A DNA stretch of 64,000 nucleotides from Chaenocephalus aceratus (GCA_023974075.1 CM043789.1:38317613-38381612), one strand, 5' to 3'; shown: positions 50,053 to 60,855, counted from the stretch's first letter. Made by a program: numbers and translations. Notes: generated from the sequence alone by a model not told the origin.

Positions 50053-50281
50053 CACTCTGCCTTTTTATTCTCGGCCAAACCAATAAATACACAAACTGGC
50101 ACTCCTTCCTCCGGCCGTCCGATTAGAATAATATTAATACTTGTGACACGATAAAGTAAATCCACTCGGCCTTTCATTCTCCACCAAACTAACACAGACA
50201 CAACACTGAGGGAGTCCCAGTTCCTCTGGCCGTCTATTTGTAATAATATTAATACTTATGACACGACGATGAAGTAACATG
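50053..50281. repeat. Two-copy tandem duplication, about 115 bp unit
   Basis: Copy 1 (50053-50162) and copy 2 (50163-50281) both begin cactc-gccttt. They share 'ggccgtc', 'aataatattaatactt-tga' and 'cacga-aaagtaa' in the same order. They lie about 0.4 kb past the MAFB poly(A) signal. Confidence 0.8.
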
Positions 50282-50669
50282 ACCTCTTCAAACGCACACT
50301 GTGAATGTGTGTACAGAGAGAACATGATTTGAGTATAAAGTTGAGCTAATGTTTGTGTGCACTTGTCTTAGCAGTCACTGCACTTCAATGAGTGAGTTCA
50401 CTTTTATTTATATAAATTATATATTGTGTTAAAGAGTTCTCAAAGATAACGTTATTGCACTTCTTTTAGGGCTTTTAGCATTTATTACTCAGTATATAAG
50501 TATTAAAATGTCGGTATAGCACTCATATGGATAACACACTATGACACTAATACAGGTGACTGGTGTGGAGTATGGAACATTTGAAAGCGTGTTAAATATT
50601 TCACTGTGTGGATGTTTTTATATAGGATAGTAAATCTATCAGCAGATGAGACACAATTTTTAAAAAGTC

Positions 50670-51250
50670 AAGATAGGTTTATTGATCCATAACAAATTAA
50701 AAACATAGTGGGTGAAAACAATTTGCATAATCATATATTATCTTAAAAAGAAAAGCAAATGAGGAACATATCTGTCCAGCAGAATCAGCTTCATAAAAAA
50801 GAATAGTCATTATCCTAGCGTAATTAACTTCTGTATGTTTTTTCTATTTTAATGAAGCATAAACACAAAATATAATTGAAGCTACAAAAACTAAGCAAAG
50901 CAACAAAAGAAATCACCAAAGTATTGAAGCGTAACTAAAGGATTAAGTAGTATATTAATAAAAAGGGAATATTCTCTGATTTCAAGTATCTCCTGTGAGA
51001 CAAAATACAGATACGCCTGTATAAAATAAAAACATCTCATACATGTCCTGCATGCATGCTTCATTGTGATTTTCCATGTATAACTTGTTGTCTAGTTGTT
51101 TCTATTACAATTATTAGAGAGATATCCTTAAGTCCAACATTAATTACAATTTGAAGAATCCATGGGCCTGTTTGTTAAAGAGCAGGGCGATCTGTCAACA
51201 TAATGCCTCCAATGCCATGGAGATGGGTCAGTTCTGCGGGATGGACAAAC
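50670..51250 (-). other. mafb: MAFB 3'UTR
   Basis: AT-rich sequence after the MAFB stop to a minus-strand AATAAA at 50688-50693. No other gene is present. Confidence 0.6.
50688..50693 (-). terminator. mafb: Poly(A) signal of MAFB
   Basis: The plus-strand tttatt reads AATAAA on the minus strand, about 560 bases after the stop. Confidence 0.5.
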
Positions 51251-52228
51251 TCACATTAAATACTCGGGTGAGGAGGGGTTGTCACTGGTGGACCCGGTTT
51301 CGTGGTAACAGTTCGCACCGGACAGTTTCTCGCATTTACTTTTGTATGCATCCCTCTCCCGCATCAGCCTGTTCAGTTCGTGTTTCAGCTGCTCGACCTG
51401 TCCCACCAGGCTGGTCTTTTCGTGCTCCAAAACGTGTTTCTGCTGGACGCGCTTGTAGCGGCAGGACTGTGCGTAACCTCTGTTTTTCAGGGTCCGGCGC
51501 TTCTGCTTCAGACGCATCACCTCGTCCTTGCCCAGGCCCCTGAGGAGCCGGTTCAGCTCCCTGACGGACATGGACACCAGCTGGTCGTCGGAGAAGTTGC
51601 TGTCCGCGTTGGACCGCCGGTCGTAGCGGCTGTGCGGGATGTGCGCACCGAGGTCCGACTCCTCGTCATCCATCGAATCAGGGGAATCGCACCCCATGTC
51701 ATCTTTCATATAAGGGTCTTCGCAGTGACTGCCGGGGATGCCTTGCATGTCGGGGTGACCCGGGAGTCCCGGGTACTGCTGTACCGGCTCGTTGATGTGG
51801 CCGTACCCATCGTACTCAGCTTGGAAAGGTGGCTGGTGGTGGCCGTGGGGCACAGATGGGTGTCCCTGCTGTGCCGTGGCTCCGATCAGGGCCTCCATTG
51901 CGTCCTCGGGTGTCAGACCGAAAGATTGGGGGTACATTTGCTGAGGGTAACCCCCGTTGTTGGGTAACCAGAACTGGTCGCCCCCGGGGTTATTTCTCGG
52001 CTCGCTGGGGTTGAGGTTCGGTGACGAGGGTACCGAGTTGCAAGGTGTGCTGCCGGGGGTGGAGGAGACCGAGTCCGGTCTCTGGAGCTGGCTGCATGGC
52101 CCGATAAAGGAGCGGTCCATCCCTTGCATCGATTCTTTCTTAACGCCGAACTTCGCAAAGTCGAAGTCGCCGACGAAATCCATGTTGTTTTTCTGAAGTC
52201 CCAAATGTGAATGCGCCTCAGCGGACAT
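51251..52228 (-). CDS. mafb: MAFB, large Maf bZIP transcription factor
   Basis: MAFB binds Maf recognition elements and controls hindbrain segmentation, macrophage, podocyte and endocrine cell fate. The gene is single-exon, as is usual for MAFB, and encodes 325 aa. The start is the ATG of MSAEAHSH; an in-frame ATG nine codons upstream has no counterpart in the family. The parts are an N-terminal activation region with the SUMO-type VKKE (29-32), a phosphorylation ladder [16 protein letters not shown] (55-70), and [12 protein letters not shown]. The extended homology region is at about 212-232, the basic region with [18 protein letters not shown] at 240-265, and the leucine zipper at about 268-303. 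[10 protein letters not shown] and the ending SPEYLM point to MAFB rather than MAFA or c-MAF. The family motif EYVNDFDL is changed to DFVGDFDF, and there is no polyhistidine tract. It may be a teleost duplicate (mafbb type). Confidence 0.92.
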   Translation of the reverse strand: MSAEAHSHLGLQKNNMDFVGDFDFAKFGVKKESMQGMDRSFIGPCSQLQRPDSVSSTPGSTPCNSVPSSPNLNPSEPRNNPGGDQFWLPNNGGYPQQMYPQSFGLTPEDAMEALIGATAQQGHPSVPHGHHQPPFQAEYDGYGHINEPVQQYPGLPGHPDMQGIPGSHCEDPYMKDDMGCDSPDSMDDEESDLGAHIPHSRYDRRSNADSNFSDDQLVSMSVRELNRLLRGLGKDEVMRLKQKRRTLKNRGYAQSCRYKRVQQKHVLEHEKTSLVGQVEQLKHELNRLMRERDAYKSKCEKLSGANCYHETGSTSDNPSSPEYLM

Positions 52229-52640
52229 GTTAACTGACAAAGCTGGTCTCTTCAAAGAGCTCTGAGTGTCCGACGCTATTTCACACAGTCAGCAAAAACG
52301 TGCTTACTTTCGAAAAATGGCAGTAATTCCAAACTTTGATTTCAGCTCACAAAGGGAAAAGACATGCGTGCGTAAAAAGCGTCCAAAACTCTGAAGTGGA
52401 AATTCTGCACCGCGCAGCCTTTTTTGCTTTCACTCGCTACACACTGAGACTCCACACTGATGCCAGCGAGCTGGACGCACCTCTGCCTGCTCAGGAGAAG
52501 CGCACTTTCTTCATAAAGCTGCATTGCTGTGATGTCACGCCTTCCAGGCTACACCTCCACGCTGCACTCCAATGAAAAGACGCTGAGGAGGCAATTTGCA
52601 TAAAAGCTGCTACGAGTCTGTCCCCACGAGCTTTTCGTGA
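52229..52640 (-). promoter_or_regulatory. mafb: MAFB 5'UTR and proximal promoter
   Basis: Upstream of the start (to the right in this window) are a perfect octamer ATGCAAAT on the minus strand (plus-strand atttgcat, 52594-52601), a CRE-like TGATGTCA at 52530-52537, and a CCAAT box at about 52569-52573. The TSS is not determined. Confidence 0.45.
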
Positions 52641-55108
52641 TGATCACTTGACCAAAACCTATAAATGTCTGCACAGCTACACACTATCTTATACAATATG
52701 TTTTTGTATATTCTACTTGTCCTCTATTTTATATTTAGGCCTATTTATCTCACAGGAACGTGTACTATACTTGCACTTCTTCTCCTCACTTCTCTTCTTT
52801 GATTTCTATTTCTACTTGCACTATTTGTATTTGTTTTAAGTGAAGTACATTTGATGTTGCATTGTTGGAGGAGCCTGTGACTTATATTTCCATTGCCAAA
52901 AGTATTCTGCATCTAAATCAAATCAAATGAAAAATGTATTGTAGCCCCAAATCACAAGAAATGCCTCAAAGGGCTGTAGAAAGCAAACAAAAGCAATGAC
53001 AAAAACAATATACAAACGTCATAGCATAACACTTACAAAAACATTATCTATCTAGTATAGATAGTGCAATAGTATCTATTGTGCATATGACAAAAAAGCC
53101 TATGAATCTTGAGATGAATCATAGTCAAATACCTACACACTGAGTCGAGGCAGTGTTTTTATCTTCATTAAGCAAATCCATTAAACATAGTAGTCACTTT
53201 TGCCTAAATATTAAACTTGCTTGATATCATTTTTTTCTTTCAACCTTAAGTTGGTTTATATTTATATCTGGATTTGTGGTCATGTACACACGCCTGATTT
53301 CACTTAAACTACAACAAAAAGGAGGCTGCAGGACACTTTATTGCACACTGTTGTTGTGGCCATGCTCTGTGGTAAGCACACAGGAGAACACTGACACCTT
53401 GTGGCCTCTAGTCTACACTGCAGAAATCCCAATCTTAATATCTACCCTTAGATATGAAGTGTGCACCATCACAGACTTGCATAAGAGGGAACGAGTGTTT
53501 TTCTGAGCCAGTAAAGTGGTGTAAGAGGAATATTTGTGTTGTCGGGTAAAACATGTTAGAAAACTCTTTTCATGCATCCATCCATCCATCCATCCATCCA
53601 TCTTCTCCCGCTTATCAGTGGTCGGGTCTTTTCATATCATTCTTTATTTTCTTAATTGTATTTGTGTACTGGATGTGTTCAGGCTGTATTACTGCTGTTT
53701 TGACAGATAAAATGCTAAGAATGATTGGTTAATCTCATGTAGCATTGTGCATGTATTTAATATGTGAATACAGAGATGTTCTCTACCCTAAGCCCCTGAC
53801 AGGCAGGAAAAGGCAAAGCATCTGGCAAATCTATTCTTTCTTAATGTATTTTTGAACCGGAGTTGGCTGAAAGGCTCGTATTCATCTGCAGTCCCAGCTC
53901 AGCAACATCTCTAACACAATAAAAAAAAAAAAAACCTGGCATGTTCCAGGATGTACGGTCTGATCCAGGGAACCTAGCGGTGTCCAGAAGTGACACGGCC
54001 GCACAGGAAATCAAAGGGTTAATCGACGTTCCTGCCCTGAGGTGACCCTCTCAGGCACCGCTTCCTCCAAAGATAGCGAAAAGCTTCACTGACAAGATAG
54101 AGGACTCGAGCCAAAACCAATAGAAAGTGCTGTCCGAGGACGCAGAGGCATTGTTCCAGTCAGGTTTAGTTGCTGGGAATAAAGGAAAAGAGGAGACAGT
54201 GTGACTGAGTGGGGATGGCTCAGGGACGCAGAGTAGGATTTACGTCAGCATGGCGGGGGGGGGAAGTATGTAGTATAAGTTATGCTAATGATAAGATGCT
54301 AACAGCCCAAGTGCACTCGGATAATTCACTACAAAAACACATGCTGTAACACACTAACATTGATTTGACCCATAAAGCATCAACGGCTCTTGTAAATAGG
54401 GTTTCACTTTATTTGGAGTGAGACCATTAAGTGAAAATGGATATTAGTTGGATATTAATTGTGCCTACCCAGCTACAAACTACACTAATGATGTAGCTTC
54501 TTCATAGGCGGTTAAGGTAGGGGCTATAGTACGGGTTTAGATCTGCCAATTTTTGTAAAGTAGGCAGCATTTGTGTGTTGAGAGGCTAAAAGCATGGATG
54601 CTGCTTTCACATCCCAAAGACCCACTTTACATAACCGGTGATGTCCTTGATTACAAAACTAATTCAGAAACCACATTACATAGAAGACAACCGCTGTAAC
54701 TTGCAAATGTTTCTGTCGCAATATGCAAACTCTTGAAGTAGGGATGCACCAATACGGATCAGGTCGATACAGACTCAATTAGTTGGATTTTGTCATTTTG
54801 ACTTAACAGTCAGCAGAAAGCTGCCAACAAAGCCATTTGGCATCTCTTGCTACACATCAGTGGTTAACTGTCCATGTTAGAAATAATAAAATGTAACCGC
54901 ATGGTCCTTTTTTGTTTTGTTTGTTTGCTTGTTGTGGGATTGGCTGTTACTGACATGACACAGCAGTGCCTACTGACCATGTATAAAACATTTTAAAGTG
55001 AAAAATAAGGCTTGCTTTGCAGGCCCTAAGTCTTAAGTTAAGAGGTTGCGTTGGCTGGTATACTCCAAAAATGGCTGACTTGCTGCTGATGACGTCAAAA
55101 TACTATCC
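52641..55108. other. MAFB upstream intergenic region
   Basis: AT-rich sequence with scattered repeat fragments and no gene. A retroelement-like end with 'aaatcacaagaaatgcctca' lies at 52915-53040. A (CATC)n followed by cttctcccgcttatcagtgg, a known fish repeat end, lies at 53573-53625. Confidence 0.5.
53573..53625. repeat. (CATC)n plus repeat end
   Basis: The tetranucleotide catc is repeated about eight times, then ttctcccgcttatc and ggtcgggtc. This combination recurs in many teleost LINE-type repeats. Confidence 0.75.
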
Positions 55109-55116
55109 CCTGTTGT

Positions 55117-56192
55117 CAGTGGCGACTGGTCATTAGGGGCAGGTGCCCCACCTAGTGTCAGCAGAAAGTATTAAAATAATGATTACAACAAAATGCAAAA
55201 AAAAAAAAAAAAAAAATATAAAATATATTTTAAGATCATGTTTAATCATCTGATTCGTCTGTACATTGCTGTTTTAGTATGTGTTCTTCTAATTAGTGTC
55301 TACAGTGAGTGTGTGCCTATTGAGCTGTTTAGAGCCATGTGGGACAAAATCTGATCCTGCCCCTCCCTCTGACTGTCTAAGTGAACGGTGACTGCAAAAA
55401 CTACACTGCGCATGCTCACAGTATTTTCCTATGTAATGTGTGTGGCAAAAAATAATGACCATAGGGGCAAAGTGCTGCCATCCCCACCATAGTCATCTCA
55501 CATAATTCAGAGCTGATTGGCTCGTGTGCCGCGAAAAGTGTGCTGTGTGAAGAGAAGACGAGAGAGCTGCAGTGAGGCGTCCTAAAACCAGGAAGTAAGC
55601 TGCGCATGGCTTCCCTCGACCTAAAAGCAACGAGATTTCTCCATAGGATTTTAGAAAACAGCTCAGAATAAGATCTGTGGGTAACGTAGATGTTAGATAA
55701 ATGTACGTTTTGTTCAGCCGGATAATATCCACATGTCTACCCTACTTTTATCATTTTCGAATCAAAAATCTATTGATTAGATTAGATTTATGATAGACTT
55801 TTGAAACTACAAGAAGATAAGGAGGACTTTTACAAAAAAGTAATAGAGATTTTTGTCCAGAAGGATAGGCAAATAGACTTAATCTTCAAGTCAAGGTAAG
55901 ACTGCAATTTTATTGAAAATGGGATCTTACTAAGAGAGAACAATTCAATATTTAAATGATAAAATTACATTTTTTTGGGTGTCCTTCTGTTGAACTGTCT
56001 GTTTAAAAGTAATTGAAGCATCAGACAAAAAAAGCTTTTGAAAATAATATTATATTTTGATTTAATATATTTGTAAACCTGAAGAGTCAGAGCCAGTGCC
56101 TCACCAGCCATGAACCTCTCTGCAGAAGCTTATATATAGACATCTGAGTTTTTTTGTGCCCCACCACTTTTGTACATATAGAAACGCCACTG
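55117..56192. mobile_element. hAT-type MITE, 1.08 kb, with 8-bp TSD
   Basis: The ends are CAGTGGCG and its exact complement CGCCACTG. Perfect 8-bp direct repeats cctgttgt lie at 55109-55116 and 56193-56200. Sub-terminal 'gtgccccacc' and 'gtgccccaccac' occur near the two ends. It contains an A-run (about 55197-55216) and no intact transposase. Confidence 0.88.
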
Positions 56193-57118
56193 CCTGTTGT
56201 GTTAAATGGGGCCGATCTATTCAACTATGTTAAATACTGAATTTACCAATCCTGACCATTTCTTTCAGAACTTCCTGTTCATTTGGAAGATATTCATTTT
56301 CATCAAGTTGTTGGTGCATAAAATATTGTTTTCATATTTAATTTAACAATTCAGTAATACACTTTGTATTTATGTGTGACCTTTAGGTTTGCAAAGTTAG
56401 CAAAGCAATGTTTAAGCCAGGCCTGATTTTATTTTAAACATGAAACAAGGATCCCAGTCACTTCCACACACACAGTAAGGCATACCGTTTATTAATCTAA
56501 CACCGGTATCAGTTTGGTAGTCAAAGCCCAAGTATCAGTATGCAGGCTTAAAAAAAGTTGGATCAGTGCATCCATATTTAAAATGTGACCTACTTCAAGT
56601 TCATCCAATGCTAGAAGGCTGACACGTAACAGCAAGTCTTCTAAGAAGCTTTAACATCCATGAAGCACCCTAGATAATCCAGAGTTTTGTTCCATTTCGG
56701 GTTGCAACATCACAGCATCCATTAAGTGGCTGTCGTCAGTGCATAAGCAGCACGAAAGCAATTAGAAAAGGACTATCATGTGGATATCAACAGTCACTCA
56801 CTTGTTTCTCTCAAAGTTGAATACAAAAAATGATTCCAAGATGCGCTATGCACCGTCAAAAACAGCCAAGAGGAAAGCCAGTTACAGTTCAGCCTTAAGA
56901 AACGATAAAAACAAAAGGTTTGACAGGTTTCTGCATTCTGTCTGTGGCATGCCTGACAGAAATGTACCATGGCCTAGTCTTCCTTTCTTTCTGTATACAC
57001 AACATCTGTCCCACATGGCAATTGGGGTTCTGTGTGTTTCTAACGCTATTTTGTAAACACAACAGGGGCCATACTGGAAAGTTAGCTTCATTTACTTTCC
57101 AGTCCACATAAAACAAAC
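56193..57118. other. DEPTOR upstream region
   Basis: AT-rich and without CpG enrichment or an obvious promoter box. Any upstream non-coding exon of the DEPTOR gene would be here, but I cannot point to one. Confidence 0.35.
57073..57103 (+). promoter_or_regulatory. Stem-loop just upstream of the DEPTOR start codon
   Basis: ACTGGAAAGT (57073-57082) and ACTTTCCAGT (57094-57103) are exact inverted repeats with an 11-base loop. They end 15 bases before the ATG and could fold in the 5'UTR. The function is unknown. Confidence 0.4.
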
Positions 57119-59633
57119 ATGGAGAGAGCAAGCAGCTTTACGAGAAAAGCTATGGCCCGACAACATAAAGGAGAGGTCATGATTGCTGGAGAACAACTCA
57201 GGTATGAAGAGAGGTGGTGCTGGAGTGGATGTATGACATGTCTTTGGTCCGGTTTATGGGGGATTCAAAGTGTTAGGTCAAACATATGGCTGATTAATTT
57301 CAAGGTTGAGGCTACACGATGGAAAACTGATCAAGGACCGACGCTACCACCTGCGCACGTATCCAAACTGCTTTGTGGCACAGGAACTTATAGACTGGCT
57401 GGTGAGCCATAAGGAAGCTCCGGATCGAGCGACAGCCGTCTGCCTCATGCAGCACCTCATGGATCATGACATCATTCACCACGGTAACAATGAAGCCGAT
57501 TGAAAGGGGATATATGAAGACCTTCTCTGAATTCATGTTTTTCTATTGAACTTTTATGAAAAGACAGACTTATTTCAAAACGTATCCAATGGAGCAGATG
57601 TGGCTCAGGGGAGCTAACCAATTTAGATGGTCAATTGTTTGATCCCCAGCCCCTGCAGCTGACATGTTGAGCAAGATACTTAACCCACATTTACTCTCGT
57701 AGGCATGTTTATGGTATTAAAGTTTACTTAAATTGCTTTGGATCATCAGTAAAGTGACATGTAATGTGATTTGAAACTGTATGTTTTCTTTTCATAGTTT
57801 GTGATAAGAGGTCAGTATTGAAGGATGCCAAACTACTGTACCGTTTCCGGAAGGATGACGGCACCTTTCCCTTCAACACGGAGGTGAAAATCTTCATGCG
57901 AGGACAACAACTTTTTGAACAGTAAGAGCTACAGTTCGTTTTGGTGCTGGGATACTCTTCTTTGACCTAAGAGTGTACTAGTTGGGATCCCAAATTGGTA
58001 ACTTTGAAATGCTATATCCAGCATTTTCATGACGAATCTACTTAGGGTTTTTGTGTCTCTTTCTCAAGTCTCATAGGGGACAAGGACTCCATTCTGCAGT
58101 TGAGAGTGGAGCATGGCGTTACCTATCAGCGCTCCTTTCCTGGCTGCCAGTTGATCAACTGGCTCCTTCAGAACAAGGAGGCAGAAAGCCGGCGTCAGGC
58201 CCTGGATATGTGCCGCATATTGCAGGAGCATGGCATCATTCAGCATGGTGAGGGGAGTCTTTACTTTCCCTTTGATGTATAGCAACAGGACTGTGAGCTG
58301 TTGTTGGCAGTGGGGAGGGCTAGCACTTTTTAAAATCTGAAGAAAAAACCCTCATGGAGTTTTGTTTTTTAAATCCCATACATTTTAAAACGTGTTGTTT
58401 TGTGTCTTTCTCTGTCCCTTTCCCACCACTAGTGGCAAAGAAGTATGATTTCTTTGACAGTGGACTGCTGTATCAGTTCTGCATCAATTTTCGTCGCAAA
58501 CGCCACCTATCTGAACTCTTGCGTGAAAGTGAAGAGGACAACGAAGATGTGGTGATATTGACACAAGAGGACAACCATCTTGAAAGTCCATTTGTTTTGC
58601 ACAAAAGCGATCCTCAAGAGGGCAGTAGTGCTTTCCAGTCAGGTAAAAACTGATCTCTTTCCATTTTTGCCCTATTTTTTGCCTATTTTATAAACTTTGA
58701 ATACTAATGATCAAATATAAAAGTCACTACTAATTAACTACAGTGGGGTCAGGTACATATCTGGAACAGGGTACCAGTGGGTGTCGAGGCAGCTTGAATT
58801 CCTCTCAGCTTCACTCTGCTGGATTTCCACCCTTTGTCCAGCTCAATTCAACTTCAGTAATATGTAATCCTAAATCAGGCAAGTGTGTAATTAATATTCA
58901 TGTGTCAAATAAATGAAATGTTCTATTGAGGTCCAAAACTGGAAATGGTGAATGTTCTTGATTTGTTTGTAAAACTGTTTCCAGTACTTAGAAGAAGTTA
59001 TACATGTGAAGAGTTATTGGCACCTGGTGCGCCTTTCATGAAGAAAGTGTTGACGGTGAGTTTGTTATAACTTTTTAGATTTTTAAGTGCTAACATTGGT
59101 CAACTTAACAACAATACTCCTAAATTAAGTGGAGAATCAAATCACTTCAAAGTTGCCTAGGAACAAGATGTAATGCATTTTTGAGAGATTATTCTTCCAT
59201 GTGGAATAATAATGTTGTTTCTTAACATTGATACAATATAATCTATTTAATTACTGCACAAAGTAATGTCACTCACCTTCATCACAGGTGATAGGAGATG
59301 ACCTGGCCTGGGGCTTTGTTGTCAGAGGCATGGCTCCCTGTTATATGCAGGCTGTTGACCCTGGAAGCCCTGCAGCCGCTGCTGGAGTTAAGGTTAGATA
59401 TATGTTTCACACATGGCACAGAAAATAGTACAATACCCTCAAAGGAATTTGAAAAACATCACATATTTGACTCTTAAGACCTGTGTACTTCACATTATCT
59501 TCTTTAGGTGCGGCAGTTTTTGTGCCAGGTGAATGGACAGTGTGTTCTCTACCTGGACTACAGGACAGTCTCCAGGATGGTGATGACAGGGCCTCGCACC
59601 GTTGTACTGGAAGTTATGGAACCACTGGAATGA
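57119..59633 (+). CDS. deptor: DEPTOR (DEP domain mTOR-interacting protein), complete
   Basis: DEPTOR binds mTOR through its C-terminal part and dampens mTORC1/mTORC2. Nine exons join in frame: 57119-57201, 57305-57483, 57798-57921, 58069-58247, 58433-58642, 58744-58878, 58985-59055, 59288-59392 and 59508-59633. They give 403 aa (human 409, also nine coding exons). DEP1 covers about residues 30-125 (DRRYHLRTYPNCFVAQELID, YRFRKDDGTFP). DEP2 covers about 130-220 (YQRSFPGCQLINWLL, HGIIQH, LLYQFCINFRRKR). A linker carries CNPKSVLRRS and CEELLAPGAP. The PDZ domain is at about 328-403 (WGFVVRG, QAVDPGSPAAAAGVK, GPRTVVLEVMEPLE). Intron 6 uses a GC-AG pair (AG|GCAAGT at 58879). The family's SSGYFS degron region reads TSGCRGS. 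The first 20 residues are unlike human. It may be an ohnologue rather than the mammalian orthologue. Confidence 0.93.
57592..57775 (+). mobile_element. Decayed tRNA-derived SINE in DEPTOR intron 2
   Basis: A-box-like tgtggctcaggggagc and B-box-like ggtcaattgtttgatcccc are followed by 'ttgagcaagatacttaac'. The tail ttgctttggatcatcagtaa and 'gacatgtaatgtgat' is the same tail type as in the SINE at 28741. Confidence 0.7.
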
Positions 59634-59871
59634 CAACATATTTCTGGTTTCAAACACAACTGCTCTGTTGGAAATGGAGGATCATTTTGTAAAGTTTATT
59701 TTCCCCAATTACAGACTGGCAGAGTTCTTATCTACATTGTCTGGGGTCGGGGTTGGAATCACTGAACATGGTTATGGTCGCAGCAAGAGTTAAACTCAAT
59801 GATTGTGTGTCTATAGTGTTCTCATGAATTCATGAGCAATACATGTTTGCTTTGTATGACTGAAAATCTGA

Positions 59872-60380
59872 GGTGGAAAAAGTACTAGTAGTAGAAATAC
59901 CAGTTTAGAAAAACTCTGTAAGTAAAAGTCCTGCAATCAGAATGTGTTCACAAGAAAGTACAAAAGTATTGGCATCAAAATATACTTAAGTACCAAAGGT
60001 ACAAGTGCTCATTTTGCAGATTGGCCGATATAAAAAACATGTTCTGAATATTGTTATTGATGTATTAAAGTATTTTCAAAGCTCGTTAATGTGCAGCTAA
60101 TTTGAATGACTTTGTATGCTGCAGGGTAGCTTGTGAATTTACTCCAGGTATAACTAAAGTCTTATTTAATTGTTGTTTACATTTCGCACCCTTATTCCTA
60201 ATCTGAAAAGTAACTAAAATCCTAAAACAAATGCAGTAAAGTAAAGTACACTAAATAGGCCTAGGCCTACCTTTAATTTGTATTGGGGTAGAAGTACAAA
60301 GTAGCAGTGCCTCGAAATTGAACTAAAGTACAGTAGGCCTACTTGTGTAAATCTACGGAGTTACTTTACACCAATGCTGA
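59872..60380 (+). mobile_element. Dispersed MITE family A, copy 4
   Basis: This is the longest copy. It begins gaggtggaaaaagtactagt and includes aagtaaaagtcctgcaatca, tgcagggtagcttgtgaatt and 'ctcgaaattgaac'. It ends in gttactttacaccaatgctg. Confidence 0.75.
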
Positions 60381-60381
60381 A

Positions 60382-60387
60382 AATAAA
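60382..60387 (+). terminator. deptor: Candidate poly(A) signal of DEPTOR
   Basis: AATAAA about 750 bases after the stop, at the end of the MITE and just before the ADNP promoter. Confidence 0.4.
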
Positions 60388-60439
60388 ACATTTTTCCAAA
60401 ACAACCACAATAGACCAACTTTTACCCATCCAACCAGCG

Positions 60440-60855
60440 CCTGCCCAGCTCCCTGCTACGACTTCCGTCTTTTTATCGTCGCCATTTTCGACTGAGAGTT
60501 GGCTTGTTTGTAATGGATAGCGTTAGCTAGCAGGCTAGCTTGACCACCAGATCAAACACAAGACTAACTTGACTTAGCCAGAGAACTGGGTGGTCCTGAC
60601 AGTTATTCTTGTATATTGTTTTCATTTTATGTGCACCCCTCTGTCCTGCCCTTCTCTCCTCAAGCTAAGTTGGCTAACTGTAGCTGATATAGCTAGCAGA
60701 CTAGCTTAGTGAGCTAGCTGTGGAGCATCAGCACCGGGCTCAGAGGAGAGCGAACATCACCTCATCTGCCCGTCCCGATCAGCCGATCAACTTCTTTGTT
60801 GGCCATTTATGTATTGAGGCAACCGGCGATAGCTAGCCTACAGTCGTATCCTAAG
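60440..60855 (+). promoter_or_regulatory. adnp: ADNP promoter and non-coding first exon
   Basis: An ETS-type acttccg (60461-60467) and a YY1-type gccattttc (60481-60489) lie 20 bases apart, as in TATA-less housekeeping promoters. The segment ends in the strong donor AAG|GTGAGT at 60856, without an ORF. It is the likely 5'UTR exon spliced to the coding exon at 61736. Confidence 0.6.

Larger units (their letters stand above)
28996..50669. other. Gene desert between FAM83D and MAFB
   Basis: No protein-coding gene is recognisable in about 21.7 kb. It contains the repeats and candidate elements listed separately. Large flanking deserts with distant enhancers are usual for MAF-family developmental genes, so part of it probably regulates MAFB. 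Confidence 0.6.
59634..60395 (+). other. deptor: DEPTOR 3'UTR
   Basis: From the TGA to an AATAAA at 60382-60387. Most of it is a family A MITE (59872-60380), and the poly(A) signal sits at the MITE's right edge. The ADNP promoter begins less than 100 bases later. Confidence 0.5.

Noticed and set aside
51302..51967. 221-aa ORF opposite MAFB
   Set aside because: It is antisense to a well-identified bZIP gene, with no recognisable domain.
52229..52255. Nine extra N-terminal residues on MAFB
   Set aside because: Large Maf proteins start at M(S/A)AE. The upstream in-frame ATG has no counterpart.
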